NCBI GenBank assembly: GCA_009801015.1
Contig: VHZZ01006851.1
Span: 9,614-43,359 of the forward strand
DNA from: Silene noctiflora
Taxonomy: Eukaryota; Streptophyta; Magnoliopsida; Caryophyllales; Caryophyllaceae
DNA length: 33,746 nt
Direction: 5' to 3'
The position numbers and the translations under genes are program-made. The notes beneath the pieces are model-generated. The model made no database searches and was not told where the DNA came from. It worked only from the letters and a program-made list of their open reading frames with translations. The first letter of the stretch is position 1, and each line of letters opens with the position of its first letter. Below, in pieces: positions 11,601 through 22,092 of this stretch.

Positions 11601-13258
11601 TCTGACAAATATCTTATTATTTCCTAAACTTAATTCTAGAGCATTCAATATAATTCTAAATATCTTATTATTTCCTAATATCTTATTTATTCCATATGAT
11701 ATATTCTAATACGGATTTTCTAACATGTGCCCTATACCCCCTCAAACTCATGGTAATTTGTAAAAGTTTCTATGAGTTTATACGAATAATAAAAAGAAAG
11801 AACAAGGTTTCACTTTCTGTAGTCTTGAATCTTCCACACAAACGCTACTCTTTTCGAACATGTCAAAATTTTTGTTGCATGGAACGCCATTCTTTTCCAA
11901 TCGGCCAAATTTTCATCAAACGAGAAGGTTGATTTTCACTCATTTTATAGTTGTTAGGAAGGTCGCAGTTTTTCAAACCTCGCATATTTTGTTTTCTTCT
12001 GATCAAGGTTGTCGTTTCTTTGAAACCAAATGTACTATGACAATTCAAACGCACCCATGTTTGAATGACATGAAACCTTCGGTCACTTAATTCGCATGCC
12101 TAAGAATTGGAATGCCACATGCTCTTAACTTTTCCATGGACTCTGCGAGTCCGCGGTGGGCATGATAGGTTAAACGCCCAGTGGCAGGCGGAGGAAATTG
12201 TTTTGCTTTTGTACTATCAGCGCTTATTAACTACTACTGTACTGTATTTTCTTTACCTATCCTCTTGAGTCAATTTGTAGCTTTAAGAAGCCTTGCACTG
12301 ATGAGTACTGTTTTTCGTAATGCTTCCATAATGTCAATAATAGATGAAAGCTCGAGTTGGACTTGCTGATTATCATCGTTTGCTAGCTCCAAAGAGGAAG
12401 TATGAAGGTAATTTCTTTAGTATTTTCATCATCTTGTGAGCAGTTATTTGAAATTTACTTTCGCCTGAAGTACTGTGCCCCCTCAAAAAGAATGTAGAGT
12501 AAGTACTGTAGTAAATTGGTCAAATTAATTTAAGACTTCTATGCTTGGACTTTGGATTGAACTTCTAGCCTCTGGAGGACTTGTCAAACTGTCTCTACTT
12601 CGTGTATTGTTTAGTAGTAGTGAGTCAATACTATTTCCATTATAAGTCATGTTGGTCGTCTATATAGGAGTACATAACATGACACCAGTGAAGCTGAAAT
12701 ACTTTACGCATTGGTCGATATTTAAAACCATGAGTGCTTCAGACTGTCTTCATTAGAGGTCAGAATTATGCGTAATCGTTGCTTGTTGCCCAATAATTTA
12801 TATTGTGGTTACCTTTCCTTCTCACGAGTTTCTTTCAGGTTATAAGACGCTTTCACAACCAAACCCACAATTTTATCATTTTACTCTTTTCCTTTCATCT
12901 CAAATTATTCAAGTGACTAAAATCTCATTGTGCTATATGTATCGCAGTTAAAGCGTCCATGCCTGGGTACAAGTCCAAATCAACCACTGTAATGCTAGAG
13001 GAAGTCATGACACTCGACTTTATTCTTGATCCCGAGGCTGATCGTGTGGGCAAAGTACTAGAAACAGTGTGTGACTGCACCGGGACCACAAAAAATAACC
13101 TTGAAGTGGTCGACATTCTTGCTCATCCTCAATTGGAGGTCTCACTCGTAGTTGTGGTTACACTTGCATTCCTTTTGTTATTATTGACAAGAAAATTCTG
13201 CTTAAATCCACCGAAGCAGAGGCAACTACCTGTGTCTAAGCGACCGATCATAGTATGA
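192..13258 (+). CDS. SOL1: SOL1/carboxypeptidase D-like zinc metallocarboxypeptidase (15 exons, 482 aa)
   Basis: Exons: 192-297, 1209-1245, 1368-1463, 1681-1711, 1813-1869, 3069-3164, 3803-3925, 5150-5254, 5965-6011, 6993-7118, 7203-7305, 8719-8781, 10016-10099, 12344-12407, 12948-13258. All junctions are GT-AG and in phase (1449 nt). Residues 1-25 are a hydrophobic signal peptide ending AFA. The M14 domain follows: zinc ligands H115 and E118 in VHGDEPVGRE, substrate-binding N176-R177 in DLNRDFPD, third zinc ligand H216 in SASLHGG, the GGMQDWNY motif typical of the N/E (M14B) group at 280-287, and catalytic E298 in ELTLEIS. A transthyretin-like domain spans about 331-410, a transmembrane helix about 444-460, and a basic cytosolic tail ends at 482. 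Sequons occur at N74, N258, N306 and N356. In Arabidopsis SOL1 trims C-terminal Arg/Lys from CLE19 precursors in endosomes; the same role here is inferred. All catalytic residues are present. Confidence 0.93.
467..662. mobile_element. Stowaway-like MITE in carboxypeptidase intron 1
   Basis: The ends are inverted copies: the left end has CGGTCATTTGTTTACCT and the right end its reverse complement, followed by GATGGAGGGAG. The outermost right bases, read inward, are CTCCCTCC, the Stowaway/Tc1-mariner signature. TA dinucleotides flank both ends (465-466 and 663-664), as expected for a TA target duplication. The element is 196 bp and has no coding capacity. The left terminus has diverged from the right. 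Confidence 0.8.
851..1122 (+). mobile_element. Au-like SINE, copy A (carboxypeptidase intron 1)
   Basis: The family body begins near TATGATGGAATA. Further in comes GTAAGGTTGCGTACAACC, then GAGCCATTGATGCA, and the copy closes with a TTGTTGTTG tail. The same order of blocks recurs in six other places in the window. The orientation is sense to the host gene. The name Au-like rests on remembered 3'-end similarity to the plant Au SINE. Confidence 0.65.
1246..3068 (+). other. Carboxypeptidase introns 2-5 with repeat-derived stretch
   Basis: This interval holds three short exons (1368-1463, 1681-1711, 1813-1869) and then a 1.2-kb intron (1870-3068). The intron has a diverged GC-rich stretch with AGGCGC/GCCTCG words at about 2210-2560, ending at a 39-base T run (2562-2600). 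It looks like an old retroposed repeat. No coding frame is supported in the intron. Confidence 0.4.
2562..2600. repeat. Poly(T) tract of 39 bases
   Basis: This is an uninterrupted run of T in intron 5 of the carboxypeptidase gene, directly after a GC-rich repeat ending in CTGCCTCGGACAG. It may be the reverse-complemented poly(A) tail of a retroposon in minus orientation lying to its right, or simple slippage. Its exact length is prone to sequencing error. Confidence 0.85.
4401..4754 (-). mobile_element. Cassandra-type solo LTR carrying 5S rRNA-like sequence
   Basis: On the minus strand this 354-bp unit starts TGTAATAC and ends GTTACA, the TG...CA ends of an LTR. It is flanked on both sides by the 5-bp duplication CGTGG (4396-4400 and 4755-4759). 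An internal segment (about 4534-4602, minus strand) matches the 3' two-thirds of plant 5S rRNA, including CAAGCGTGCTT (box A region) and GGATGGGTGACCTCCTGG (box C region). 5S sequence inside an LTR is the defining trait of Cassandra TRIM retrotransposons. No internal domain or second LTR lies beside it, so it is a solo LTR left by recombination. It sits in carboxypeptidase intron 7. Confidence 0.88.
4534..4602 (-). promoter_or_regulatory. 5S rRNA-derived Pol III internal control region inside the LTR
   Basis: Read on the minus strand, this segment retains a box A-like AATCAAGCGTGCT, the GAGAGTAGT block and the box C-like GGATGGGTGACC of 5S genes. Relative to 5S it has a short insertion (TTGCT-like) after the box A region. 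It is not a complete 5S gene because the first third of 5S is missing. Whether it still recruits TFIIIA is unknown. Confidence 0.7.
6308..6463 (+). mobile_element. Au-like SINE, copy B (carboxypeptidase intron 9)
   Basis: It starts near TTTAGAATATGATGGAATGAAG and ends GAGCCATTGAGGCATTTGTG then TAATG and (TTG)n. The 5' and 3' blocks match the other copies, but the middle GTAAGGTTGC block is degraded. The orientation is sense to the host gene. Confidence 0.6.
7306..8718 (+). other. Carboxypeptidase intron 11: low-complexity and G-rich stretch
   Basis: This is a 1.4-kb intron. A near-direct repeat, TCTAATTTAATTTAACAAA, occurs near 7331 and again near 7378. From about 7750 to 8150 the plus strand is strongly G-biased and the minus strand C-biased, which creates long open frames rich in Pro and Thr on the minus strand. 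These lack any recognisable domain and are treated as composition artefacts. Confidence 0.5.
7928..7964 (+). repeat. G-quadruplex-like G-run cluster
   Basis: Five runs of three to five G lie within 37 bases on the plus strand (GGG, GGGGG, GGGG, GGGGG, GGGGG), separated by loops of 2-8 bases. This meets the usual four-run G4 pattern. It is on the coding (non-template) strand of carboxypeptidase intron 11. Confidence 0.7.
9063..9145 (+). repeat. Tandem duplication with 48-bp period
   Basis: The block beginning ACAAAGCTTGGAATAGGATT at 9063 restarts at 9111. About 35 bases of the second unit match the first exactly before the copies diverge. It lies in carboxypeptidase intron 12 and causes a repeated FCFINPIPSFV-like frame on the minus strand that is not a gene. 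Confidence 0.85.
10100..12343 (+). other. Carboxypeptidase intron 13 (2.2 kb), TE-derived fragments
   Basis: This is the largest intron of the gene. It contains a GGCCCAGCC-rich patch (about 10440-10550), an AT-rich stretch, a 14-nt duplication CCGTGATCATCTCC (about 11449-11478), and a block AAATATCTTATTATTTCCTAA present near 11607 and again near 11656. The latter is followed by TATACCCCCTCAAACTCATGG (approximate), wording reminiscent of sequence next to Ty1-copia LTRs. No intact element could be delimited and no coding frame is supported. Confidence 0.4.
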
Positions 13259-14351
13259 AAGTTTCGCCATTGACGGCCAGATTGGCTGTCTCAAATACCA
13301 CATTATAGAGGAAAGACTAACTATAGATGCGGAAAATATATGAGCTAGATTGTTAGAAGACACTTTCAGGTTTTGTATTAATTTTTTTTTTTCAAATATT
13401 GTAAGATTTGTGAGTACCAAGTTGACTAAATAGAGTACTCCAAACTAGATCTTTTCATTTGTTTACTCTCTTCGTTTGTAGCACAAAATTACACAAAGGG
13501 TCGAGATTCTACAAATCAACCAAATCCCAACCACCAATCCCACCCATGAAATCCTTCCCCATTTGTGAAGGCGACGGAGGCACGCCGGTGACAATCCCAG
13601 TGGTGGTTCCGGCGTGATAAGTGGTAGCGAGTGTTGATGGTTGGTGTAGGTGGTTAAGTGGCAGTATATGGAGATAGTAGGAAGATGGTTTGGGAAATCC
13701 TCGGCGGGGTGGGGAATCATATTAGAGGGATTCGGAATTTGGTAGAAATTGAAATTAGCCTTCCATTTTCAGTTTCACTAGGTAACTTAAATTCTTTCCG
13801 ATGCATGAAAGATTTGGAAAGAAGAAATCTTTAATCTTCTTTATGAAATCTTTAACTAGACAGGGTTGTTTAGCCGGCTAGGTCGCCCAACCATATGAAC
13901 TTAACCTATTGAAATGGTGGTCTTACATAGTTACATGCATCTCTTAATGTAACTTCTATGTTATTCAAAGGCTCAGTCGGTAAGATGACAAGGGTCTACG
14001 CAAACCTATGTCGCGGTATAAAATGCACAACTATGATATAAACAACAGTCTCCATCTGATAAACAGCCAAAGCATGTAAACAAGTGCTTCCATAAATAAA
14101 TCCAGAAAATGTAGTTTCAACAAAGCAGTACCAGATTACATTTGAATCAAATGCAACAATTAATTCCTCTCAATCTCTCAAGTTCTAATAAACATGGCAT
14201 TATGGCAAAAATAATAAAAGTTGAAAGAAAATGAGAAAATGATCCTTCTGCTAACCGTACGTAGGACAAAAGTACGTTAATCGTTTCTTGGACCGTGGCC
14301 ACTTGCTTGCAGAAAAAAGGATCACTTGCTGTCAAATTGCTGAGCGCAAAT
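13259..14351. other. Convergent intergenic spacer (carboxypeptidase 3' end / SAM carrier 3' end)
   Basis: About 1.1 kb separates the two facing stop codons. It should hold both 3' UTRs and terminators. I cannot place a clear polyadenylation signal for either gene. Positions 13480-13740 have a G/T-biased plus strand giving spurious open frames. No RNA gene or mobile element with definable ends is visible. Confidence 0.5.
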
Positions 14352-17300
14352 CTAATCAGAATTTGGAATACTCGGGTTCCCTTGAGAAAGTACTCGTTTT
14401 GCCTTCTCCAAAACACCAAAAAATATCGAACCCCCTATGCCTATCCATATAACTCTAGGCGCCATACCCTACAATTGGCAATAAGACTGATTAGAGCATC
14501 TCAAGTTTAGTCAATGTCTCTAAAGGGATAAGGGGGTCAAATGTACGAAAAACTACCTTGCATCCTTTTCAATATTTTGTTTATACCCTAACCGTCAATA
14601 GTTATGTTGGAAAATGTAAGTGGGCTATAAAATCCCGCACACATTCTCCACTACACAAAACATGCCTAAAAAGGAAACTAAACTATTGGCTACCAAAAAG
14701 AAATATGTAAACAATTGGCGGGGAAGAGAAAGTACATATCATACTCGCGTTATTCAACATGTTTACAAAAATTCATCAAGGCTGCTAGTTCAAGTGTCAG
14801 TCTTGGCTGCTTTATAGCAAATCCCAAGTTTTTGACTTAAAATGCAATGTCAATGTCGGACATGATTACACTAAGTAATTTGAAAAGTCGAAGTAACTTA
14901 GTAACATAACACATAACCCATTAACAAATATATAACACACCTTCGTGAAAACATGGCTCCCCTCTTCTCTCATGATGGTTCTTACGCAATCATATATGCC
15001 CTTGTACTTTTGTGTTGATCCCTGGAGATTGGTGTTTGACACAGACAAGAGGAACATAACTCTTAACTCTCCAAGGAGTTACAAAACAAACAACGAAGAG
15101 TTAGTATACCTGAATCATTAGCCGTGTCTTGATAACATCAAGTGGTGTCGTTATAGCTCCTGTTATAGCTCCTGTATATGCACTCAAACTTTAGCTCAAG
15201 TTTCTCAACTATTGGGAATTTAATCAGCTCAAGGGAAATCAGACTTGGAAAATTTTAAAACAGAGGTGTTTTTCCCGCCAAAGTTCCTTTATGTCTTGAT
15301 ACTAATGAACCCCCTTTTTTTTTTTACATTTAAGTGACATTCTTTTAAAAAAATTTACCTGCAAAGGCACCAACCAAAGCGTTCTCAGGGTCATTCAATT
15401 CTCTCCTTGCCTGCCAAACAATGTTAGTTTTTTTTAGGCAGGCGCAATCTTAGATTCTTTACTAGAAAGAAAAATTGACCACAATTTACTTAATTACACA
15501 ACTATATTTACTTGTATTCACGACCAATCATTTTGACGAATATCGTTTGGCGACTGAGCAACTCTTTTAATAAGCTCCAATTGTTGGTGTAGTAAATACA
15601 AGCCTCGCCACCAAATTACGGTGGAGTTAATAAGGTTTTGACGGTTATCATAGCCTCATTTTGAGATGATATCAGGCCCATTTACAGGACAACAACAAAG
15701 GTAAAGTCACAATGACAGATTCCAAAATCAAGTTTCAAACCGAGATTTAATACCATTGGTGGAGTCATGGGACACGGCATATACACATAGTATCCAAAAA
15801 AACTACGCAATATAACTCCCCACAAAGGCCCAAACTACCAAACAACAACATTACCCTAGTGTCTCAACTCTCAACGGCTAGGGCAAACTGTGGGGTAAGG
15901 GGTGGTTGGATGTAGGCAACCTTACCCTTGTGTTAGCAACACAAACAGGTTGTTATCGAATGACTCAAGATAAAAATTGCATGGAGAACTGTATTGAGGG
16001 ATTGATACTTCATAATAGAAAGAAGGGCAGCTACTTTAGTGAGTCATTTTGCTTTATTCCATCATAATCCACAACCTGAAAGTAATGACTTTTCGGCTCC
16101 ATTGGAAATCGAAAAAAAAAACCAAACTACCAAAAAGAAAAATAAAAGAAAAAAACTAACAATCACAGATGACAAAAGCAGATTGGATCTTCTTTTTTGA
16201 CTTCCTAGGACCATAATTGTATCACTACATTGTCAAACTTGTGATATATTGTGACCTTAGCTAAAAAGCGGAAATTTCTGTCAAACTTCTGAAGAGGCTG
16301 TTGAAATATTAGATAGAGTTGACTTTTTTTTCTAGGGGTCAAGTTCTTCCCTCGGATAAACGCTTGACTTCTTTTCTAAGATAAGATTACCAAGATAGTT
16401 TGAGCTTAATTACATTGCTTTCTTTTTGTACACGAGCGTCATCCCATAGTCTTTCTGTATATGGGTGTCACTCACTTCATGTCCTTTATTGAATATTATT
16501 ATCTTACCAAAACAACATCACCCACTAATGACAATGTGTTAACACTCTTGAATCATACTCGACCAGAATTCATGCCACCATTTCAGTAAACAGGGTATAA
16601 CTATAGAGACAATATTATGAAAATGATAGCTCAGCGCAATAGGAGTTCAACACTCAAAACAGAACAGATAAGCTCACCGCAAGCTTGTAACCTATTCGTA
16701 TCTGCTCATAGATACAAAATTGAATGGCATCAAATGGCAAGTCACGCAAAAGAAAGGATCCATATCCCTGCAACAGATAAGAATACATCAAACTCAAGAA
16801 TTTAGAATTAACGAGTCTTGTATTATGCTTCATTCATCTGGATTCACTACATTTTCAAATGTCACAAATTTTGAGTAAGGGAAAAGTGGGAAGGGTTTAT
16901 ATGTAGTAGATGGAGTGCGTAAGTAAAAGCAGAAGGATGCAAGTGGAATAGTCAAAATTTATTGAAAAGCAGAAATGTAATGAAATGGTTTGAGTGTTAC
17001 AAATGGGAAAATGTAGTGAATGAATGGAGGGATTACTTAATAGGACTGCATAGTTTTTATACAAAGATATTTGGTAAACATCATAAGTGCACATAAGCAA
17101 CAGGAAGGGAATGACTACCGAAACAAAATGTGATCTTCTCCAGTTCAGTCAAAGAATCTGACTTACAGCATAAAGGCCTTTAAACCCTTCTTTAGAGACA
17201 ATCATACGTACTGCATTGGGGGCTGTTGCAAAGTGACCAGTCTGCATCCTTTGTTTCACAACCTAGAAAACTATGCTGAATGATCTTAACGTGCGTAGAC

Positions 17301-20300
17301 AAAAGTATCCCTAGAGAAAATGAAAGGTGGAGCTTGATACCTCTGTTGGGACTCTGACGATAGAGGAAGCAGCTCCAGCTATAGCACCTGCAGACTAACA
17401 GTGTGTTTGGATAACTTTTTTGGAGGGAAGGGGGAACAGAGATGGAGAGAAGGAGAATAGAGCAAAGGAGCGTCAATTTTTTTCTTCATTGGGCTTGTAG
17501 AAGGATCCATCACTTTCCCTCCAACCCAGCTTGCTACCCAATTAAGGGAAATTGCATCCCTTGTTTCCCTCACCTCACTTTACTCCAAATTCCTCGATCC
17601 AAGCAATGGGTTTATGAAGTTAAAAAAAAAAACTCATTTTTTATACAAGTAAAAAATTGTATTAAGAACGAGGAAAAAGAAGAGTCCACGAAGAGGACAA
17701 GGTATCCTCAAAGATTCATCAAACCCCGGTAAAAAAAATTCTATCTAAAGACCCCTTTTTTTTCTTTTCTCATAAATAATCCCTGATTTCAAATTATTGG
17801 TCCATTTTTTTTCCGAAGAAGTTTGTGTGGTAGCTGGTCTTAAGTCCTTCTGCACTGAACAAACCAACTTCAGCTTCCTCTTGCGAATGGATTTGATGCC
17901 AGTGAAGGTTAAAGACACCATAAGACACAAATCTATCAATACCCATTGTAGATGTATAGTCAACCAGGCTTGTTAACTATGAGATGTTCCTACTTCAACT
18001 TACCGCTTGTTTTCCGCAAGTCTAATAATGAAATTCAAGTAAAACTCTACAATAGCTAACAGTGAAATCCATGACAATGCATCTCCATTTTGCCAAATGT
18101 TAACATCTACTTTTTAATTTCTAAGCCTTGAAGAATTATATGTGCTTGCTGTGAGAACTGCATCCATCACCTTGGGAAACATAATAAAATTTTATGTCAC
18201 TCTCTAAATACACAACTAATATTCCCCCAACCCATAGAAAGCTCCCATTTATGCAAGAAAACTAAAGGCTCCCAGCTAAAGAGTAAAGACCATCAAGTAC
18301 TTAGCCTTTGATATATAAAAAAAGGACGCGCTAATGGAGAGTGAAGATTGTGCTTTTTACAGCACAAATATGGGAGACAATTTAGCAGGCATATTCAACA
18401 TCCTACAAATCACAAAGTGCTTAAATGACCTGTGACGAACCTTTCCCCAATTCCCACAAAAATAAGGAGCAAGATGAGGTTTCTTAGAGGAAAAGCATAA
18501 TTTAGCACTGAGGTCTTTATTTATAATCTTCTAAAAAAAAATTTCGCTTTACTATCAGTGCAGTTAGGAAACTTACAAGATGAGCGAGAGCACTGAATTT
18601 ATCAGGGAAAGTCTGAAGCAAATTTTGTTTTATTGGCTCATACACACCCAGAAATATGGCAGAGGCCCTGAAAAAGTTGTTGTATGTCATCCTCATGCGA
18701 TGTCATTATGCCCATGATGCAAGGTCACATAATAATGATATTTTCCACGGCTATAGTACATTAATAGGCAATGACAAGTACGGTAACAGAAGATAGAAAA
18801 AAATTGTACCAGTTTCGAAAGCAAATAGAAGTTTGGAAGTCGTGGATGGTTAAAAGTCACATTAGACTAGAAGTTTAGACATCAGTGAAGCAGTGAACAA
18901 TAAAAAAAGGATAAAACAGAATGTTATAGAAGTAGCAGCCGAACCATGTAATTTCGAATGGAAACCTCATTTCATGTAATCAACCTAGGAATAAGGTTGC
19001 GTGCATCCACCTTCATAACATCATCAAAGGCGGCAGCCACTGAGGCAGTGAGATAATGTCGTACAAGAGATAATAATGTAATTTTCGATAAATTGTATGA
19101 AAGTTTAGTGATTGCAACTAATATAATAATGGTAACAGCATGGCGCTTAGCCATATTATCTGAATTTCAGCATTTGAGATAACAAAATTGTATTGAAGCT
19201 TTAGATAGCATGCTGAAGTAAGGATCCAATTTAGATTATGTTGGGACTTAAGAATTTTATACAGGCATATACACAATATGAACTTTCCCATCGTCATAGA
19301 TATTAAATATGCAAGTCAGATCAAGACAACACACGTCATACATACAAGTTTCATGCACGTGCATACAACAGAACAATAAAATATAGAAAGAGAGAAGAAA
19401 AATACTTACGGCAAGACACCAGCTAAATTTCCAGACAGTCCAGAGTAGAGGCCTTTCAAAATGATTCTCCCTCCGCCATGCGCTGCCAAAATTTGGAAGG
19501 AAGTAACACTTTGTACAGTTCACCAGAAAGAAGTTAAAATACTCGGCCAATATTATTATTGGAAAGTATTGATTGGCTGCAGTTTGAGGCGATAGTGGCT
19601 TCCTTTAGCCACGTTATATTAAAGAAAAAGAATGAGGATAAGGCATCTTTCACGCCTCAATGCTATGTCTGTATACCATGGTTTGAAATCAAGGCTGCGA
19701 CACCGAAAAGTGACTGTTTTGTAAAGGTTTTTAGGCAATATAATGATTCATTCATTGGTTATTAATTGATTCATCAATACAATTTTTCCTATCTGAAAAG
19801 AAAGGCCTTGAGTGATGAAAAAAAGGGTCCAAGCAGTCCTGAGTCCCGACTGCTTGGACCAGATAAACTAAAACCTCATCTTTTATAAATTGCTTGGGAT
19901 CATGTTGTTCACATAACCCACGCAGTTCCTTGCCAATATTAAGACAAAGTTCTATTTGCCAGTTAAGTTTTTGATTAAAAACTCAAGTACAAGTGAAGAT
20001 ATATCACTGACGGAAGAAATTTGATTCTACTACGGCTACTACTGATGCTACATTTTGGCATAAAATCCAAAAAAAAAAAACTTGCAATGCTCATACTACA
20101 GGGTGCTCCCCCCCCAAAAAAAAAAATTTGTTCAGGTTCTCAATAATAATAACAGATGCATAATCATGCATTAAGACTTTTAAGAGTTAGTTATTAAGGA
20201 GTTTAAAAAGAGAGGAAGTATTTGAAGGTCTTTATATGAACGGAATAAATAAATAAATAAATAACAGTGTGTCGCAATTAACAGTGTACCCCATTTCATT

Positions 20301-21732
20301 TTTATTGGCCCATCTCACTATTAGGTTGTTCCGAAATAGTCAGTTGTAGGACCCATCTCAATTGTAATGCTCTTGTTGTAAATATCAGTATTCAGCCAAA
20401 TAATTTTAAAAGTAAGTGAACACAAATGTGAATAATGTGATAGTTATAGACCTGCCTGTAGCCGAGTTTTAATTGTATCAATTGGATATAAGGCAGCTTC
20501 AACAACAACCCCAGCAACAGCTCCAGCAATGGCACCATCTGTGAAGGATATTACAGATTGATTTCAATCAAAAGCTAATTTCTACCTAAAACTCAGCATA
20601 AAAAAGTAAAACATGACAAATTTTGAGGAAGGAAAAACATTGGAACAGGACGAATTATATACAACGTCCGACATTAAGACCAAGATAGAGTCTATTCAAC
20701 AGCCCTTTTCAAGATTTTACTCAGTACGTGATTTTCTGTAGGAATCCGCCTCCAAGTTTGGTAGAAATTTAGACTAGTTGTCAATTTTGAAAAAATTTAG
20801 AAAGACGGGTGATAATAGACACACACTGAACTGAAGCAGGGGCGGACCCAAGGGGGGCCCGGGGGTGCAGGTGCCCCCCATGAAGTCTTAGAAATAAATA
20901 TTTGCAGGTATCTAATGTAAACATAAAGTTATCATGGCATAGTTGGTTATGTGTGAATTACTTTCTGGAAGATATGGGGTTCGATTCTTAGTAGCTACAC
21001 GTGTATGTTGGTAATTTTTTTGGGTCTTAGCCCATGTAATTTGTCGGCTATTTCTCAAATATATATGAAAAAATTGCTTGATATGTGATTCGAACCCTTG
21101 ACCTTCAATTGGCTTGTCAAATTCTAAACCATTGAACCACTTACATTTGTTTGTGTATTAAGTACTAAAGTATATTATATTCTATAAAAGAGATATTATT
21201 TTTACATATGTTTAAAATTTAAAGTATTTTATAGAAAATATAATTTTTTGAAAAAATATATCAATAGGACCAATTATTTTTTCATTCTTTTACTTATATA
21301 ATAACTAATTTAGGAAAAAAAACTTTAAAATATAAAAATGTTGTCTTAAACGCGCGTAAATAACACGTCAAAAAAATTTAGTTCCCCCCGGCACTAAATT
21401 CCTAGGTCCGCCACTAAACTGAAGGCTGATAATCATTATGCATATACATTTTAAATTTGCTGAAGGATTACGCGCTATTCACAAGAGCAGACACCCGTGT
21501 TGTTCCCAGAAATTAACCAATCTCTACAGGCATACTGGTACTGCATTTGATATTTTAAATGAAGGTCATTGCCGCCTACAAATTTACCACATGAATTTTA
21601 AAAAATGAGGGAACGAAGTCAACGTACCATAGAACGATTGTAAGAAATCCACCGGCTTTTCTTTTATGACGTTGTTAGATGCAAAGAACTTCTGTTGTTC
21701 AGCCAGAGAACTTAGTTGGTACTTCAAAGCAT
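14352..21732 (-). CDS. SAMC2: S-adenosylmethionine carrier, SAMC2-like mitochondrial carrier family (11 certain exons)
   Basis: Minus-strand exons in transcript order: 21732-21628, 20538-20452, 19482-19410, 18667-18577, 17394-17341, 17262-17167, 16767-16678, 15410-15359, 15171-15110, 15021-14941, 14468-14352 (stop TAG). All splice GT-AG in phase and encode about 302 residues. The three carrier repeats are complete: PIDTIK after repeat helix 1, PTEVVK in repeat 2, PLDVIK in repeat 3. RVPTEVVKQRMQTG, LLRDLPFDAIQF and IGIGGSIFFGVLE are hallmarks of plant SAM carriers. The product should exchange cytosolic SAM for S-adenosylhomocysteine across the plastid envelope or mitochondrial inner membrane. 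It reads closer to Arabidopsis SAMC2 (GAIAGAVAGVVVEAALYP) than SAMC1, from memory. The first listed exon starts in phase 1, so a start-codon exon lies upstream; see the separate entry. Confidence 0.93.
15841..16070 (-). mobile_element. Au-like SINE, copy C (SAM carrier intron)
   Basis: This is the best-preserved copy. Read on the minus strand it runs from GGATTATGATGGAATAAAGC through GGGTAAGGTTGCCTACATCC and CCCCTTACCCCAC to GAGACACTAGGGTAATG and a TTGTTGTT tail. It is about 230 bp long. Its orientation is sense to the carrier gene. Confidence 0.72.
17404..17605. mobile_element. Putative MITE in SAM carrier intron
   Basis: The left end reads TGTTTGGAT. The right end, reverse complemented, reads TGCTTGGAT. 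A shared TTTGGAG lies just inside both. The imperfect terminal inverted repeat of about 20 bp and the ~200-bp size suggest a hAT- or Harbinger-type MITE. I could not define a convincing target duplication. The left end abuts the splice acceptor of exon 17341-17394. Confidence 0.45.
18981..19061 (+). mobile_element. Au-like SINE fragment, copy D (SAM carrier intron, antisense)
   Basis: Only the 3' part is recognisable: ATAAGGTTGCGTGCATCCACC, followed by GCAGCCACTGAGGCAGTGAG and ATAATG. It has no clear TTG tail. The orientation is opposite to the carrier gene. Confidence 0.5.
20244..20264. repeat. AATA microsatellite
   Basis: Five consecutive AATA units lie in an intron of the SAM carrier gene, about 190 bases downstream (in plus coordinates) of neighbouring A-runs at 20070-20125. 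Ordinary simple-sequence DNA. Confidence 0.9.
20935..20987 (+). promoter_or_regulatory. tRNA-like A box/B box pair inside the hAT element
   Basis: A box TGGCATAGTTGG at 20935-20946 fits TRGYNNARNNG exactly. B box GGTTCGATTC lies at 20978-20987. The roughly 32-base spacing is that of a tRNA gene. The surrounding bases do not fold as a full tRNA, so this is a tRNA-derived head rather than a tRNA gene. Confidence 0.6.
21087..21139 (-). promoter_or_regulatory. Second tRNA-like A box/B box pair, minus strand
   Basis: On the minus strand, A box TGGTTCAATGG (21139-21129) fits the consensus and B box GGTTCGAATC (21096-21087) is perfect over its core. They are about 32 bases apart. The pair faces the first one across roughly 100 bases in the same hAT element. 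Confidence 0.6.
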
Positions 21733-21899
21733 CTGGGAGAAGCAATATACAGCAAACAGACAATAAGAACACAACAGAACAGAATCTACAAAGGTAAATA
21801 AAAGAAAGAAACAGCATAAAGTCTAGGTCCAACTCAGAAAAATGTCCAGATATACAACATGAAACATGTGTGCTATGACAATAAACCATAACCATATAA

Positions 21900-22092
21900 C
21901 AACAATAACAACAACATTACTCTAGTGGCTCAACAACGTTCGCAAATAGCAGGGTAAGGGAGGAATGGACATATGCAGCCTAGCCCTTTGTTAGAAACAA
22001 AGTCGAGAATAGCATAGAATGGCCGTGCCTTTGCGATAAAAAGAAGTGTATCCAGTTTATGTGGATCATTTTGTTTTTCCATCATAATCTAG
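21900..22092 (-). mobile_element. Au-like SINE, copy E (SAM carrier first intron)
   Basis: Read on the minus strand it runs from TAGATTATGATGGAAAAAC through AAAGGGCTAGGCTGCATATG and TTGAGCCACTAGAGTAATG to a TTGTTGTTATTG tail. Block order matches copy C. The orientation is sense to the carrier gene. Confidence 0.65.

Larger units (their letters stand above)
20837..21416. mobile_element. Non-autonomous hAT-type element in SAM carrier intron
   Basis: The element is 580 bp, with left end CAGGGGCGGACC and right end GGTCCGCCACTA, giving a 12-bp terminal inverted repeat with two mismatches. It is flanked by an exact 8-bp target duplication, AACTGAAG, at 20829-20836 and 21417-21424. Eight-base duplications with YAGNGG ends identify the hAT superfamily. 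There is no transposase frame. The interior contains two tRNA-like Pol III promoter pairs in opposite orientation, listed separately. Confidence 0.85.

Noticed and set aside
13463-13720. Minus-strand 85-codon frame in the convergent spacer
   Set aside because: It arises from compositional bias in a probable 3' UTR or spacer, with no recognisable domain or splice partners.
14866-15057. A separate minus-strand gene starting MFLLSV
   Set aside because: Only the middle part (15021-14941) is coding, as an exon of the SAM carrier. The rest of the frame is intron read-through on both sides.
20935-21139. Two tRNA genes
   Set aside because: A and B boxes fit, but the flanks do not form acceptor or anticodon stems as far as I can fold them. 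They are tRNA-like promoters in a transposon.
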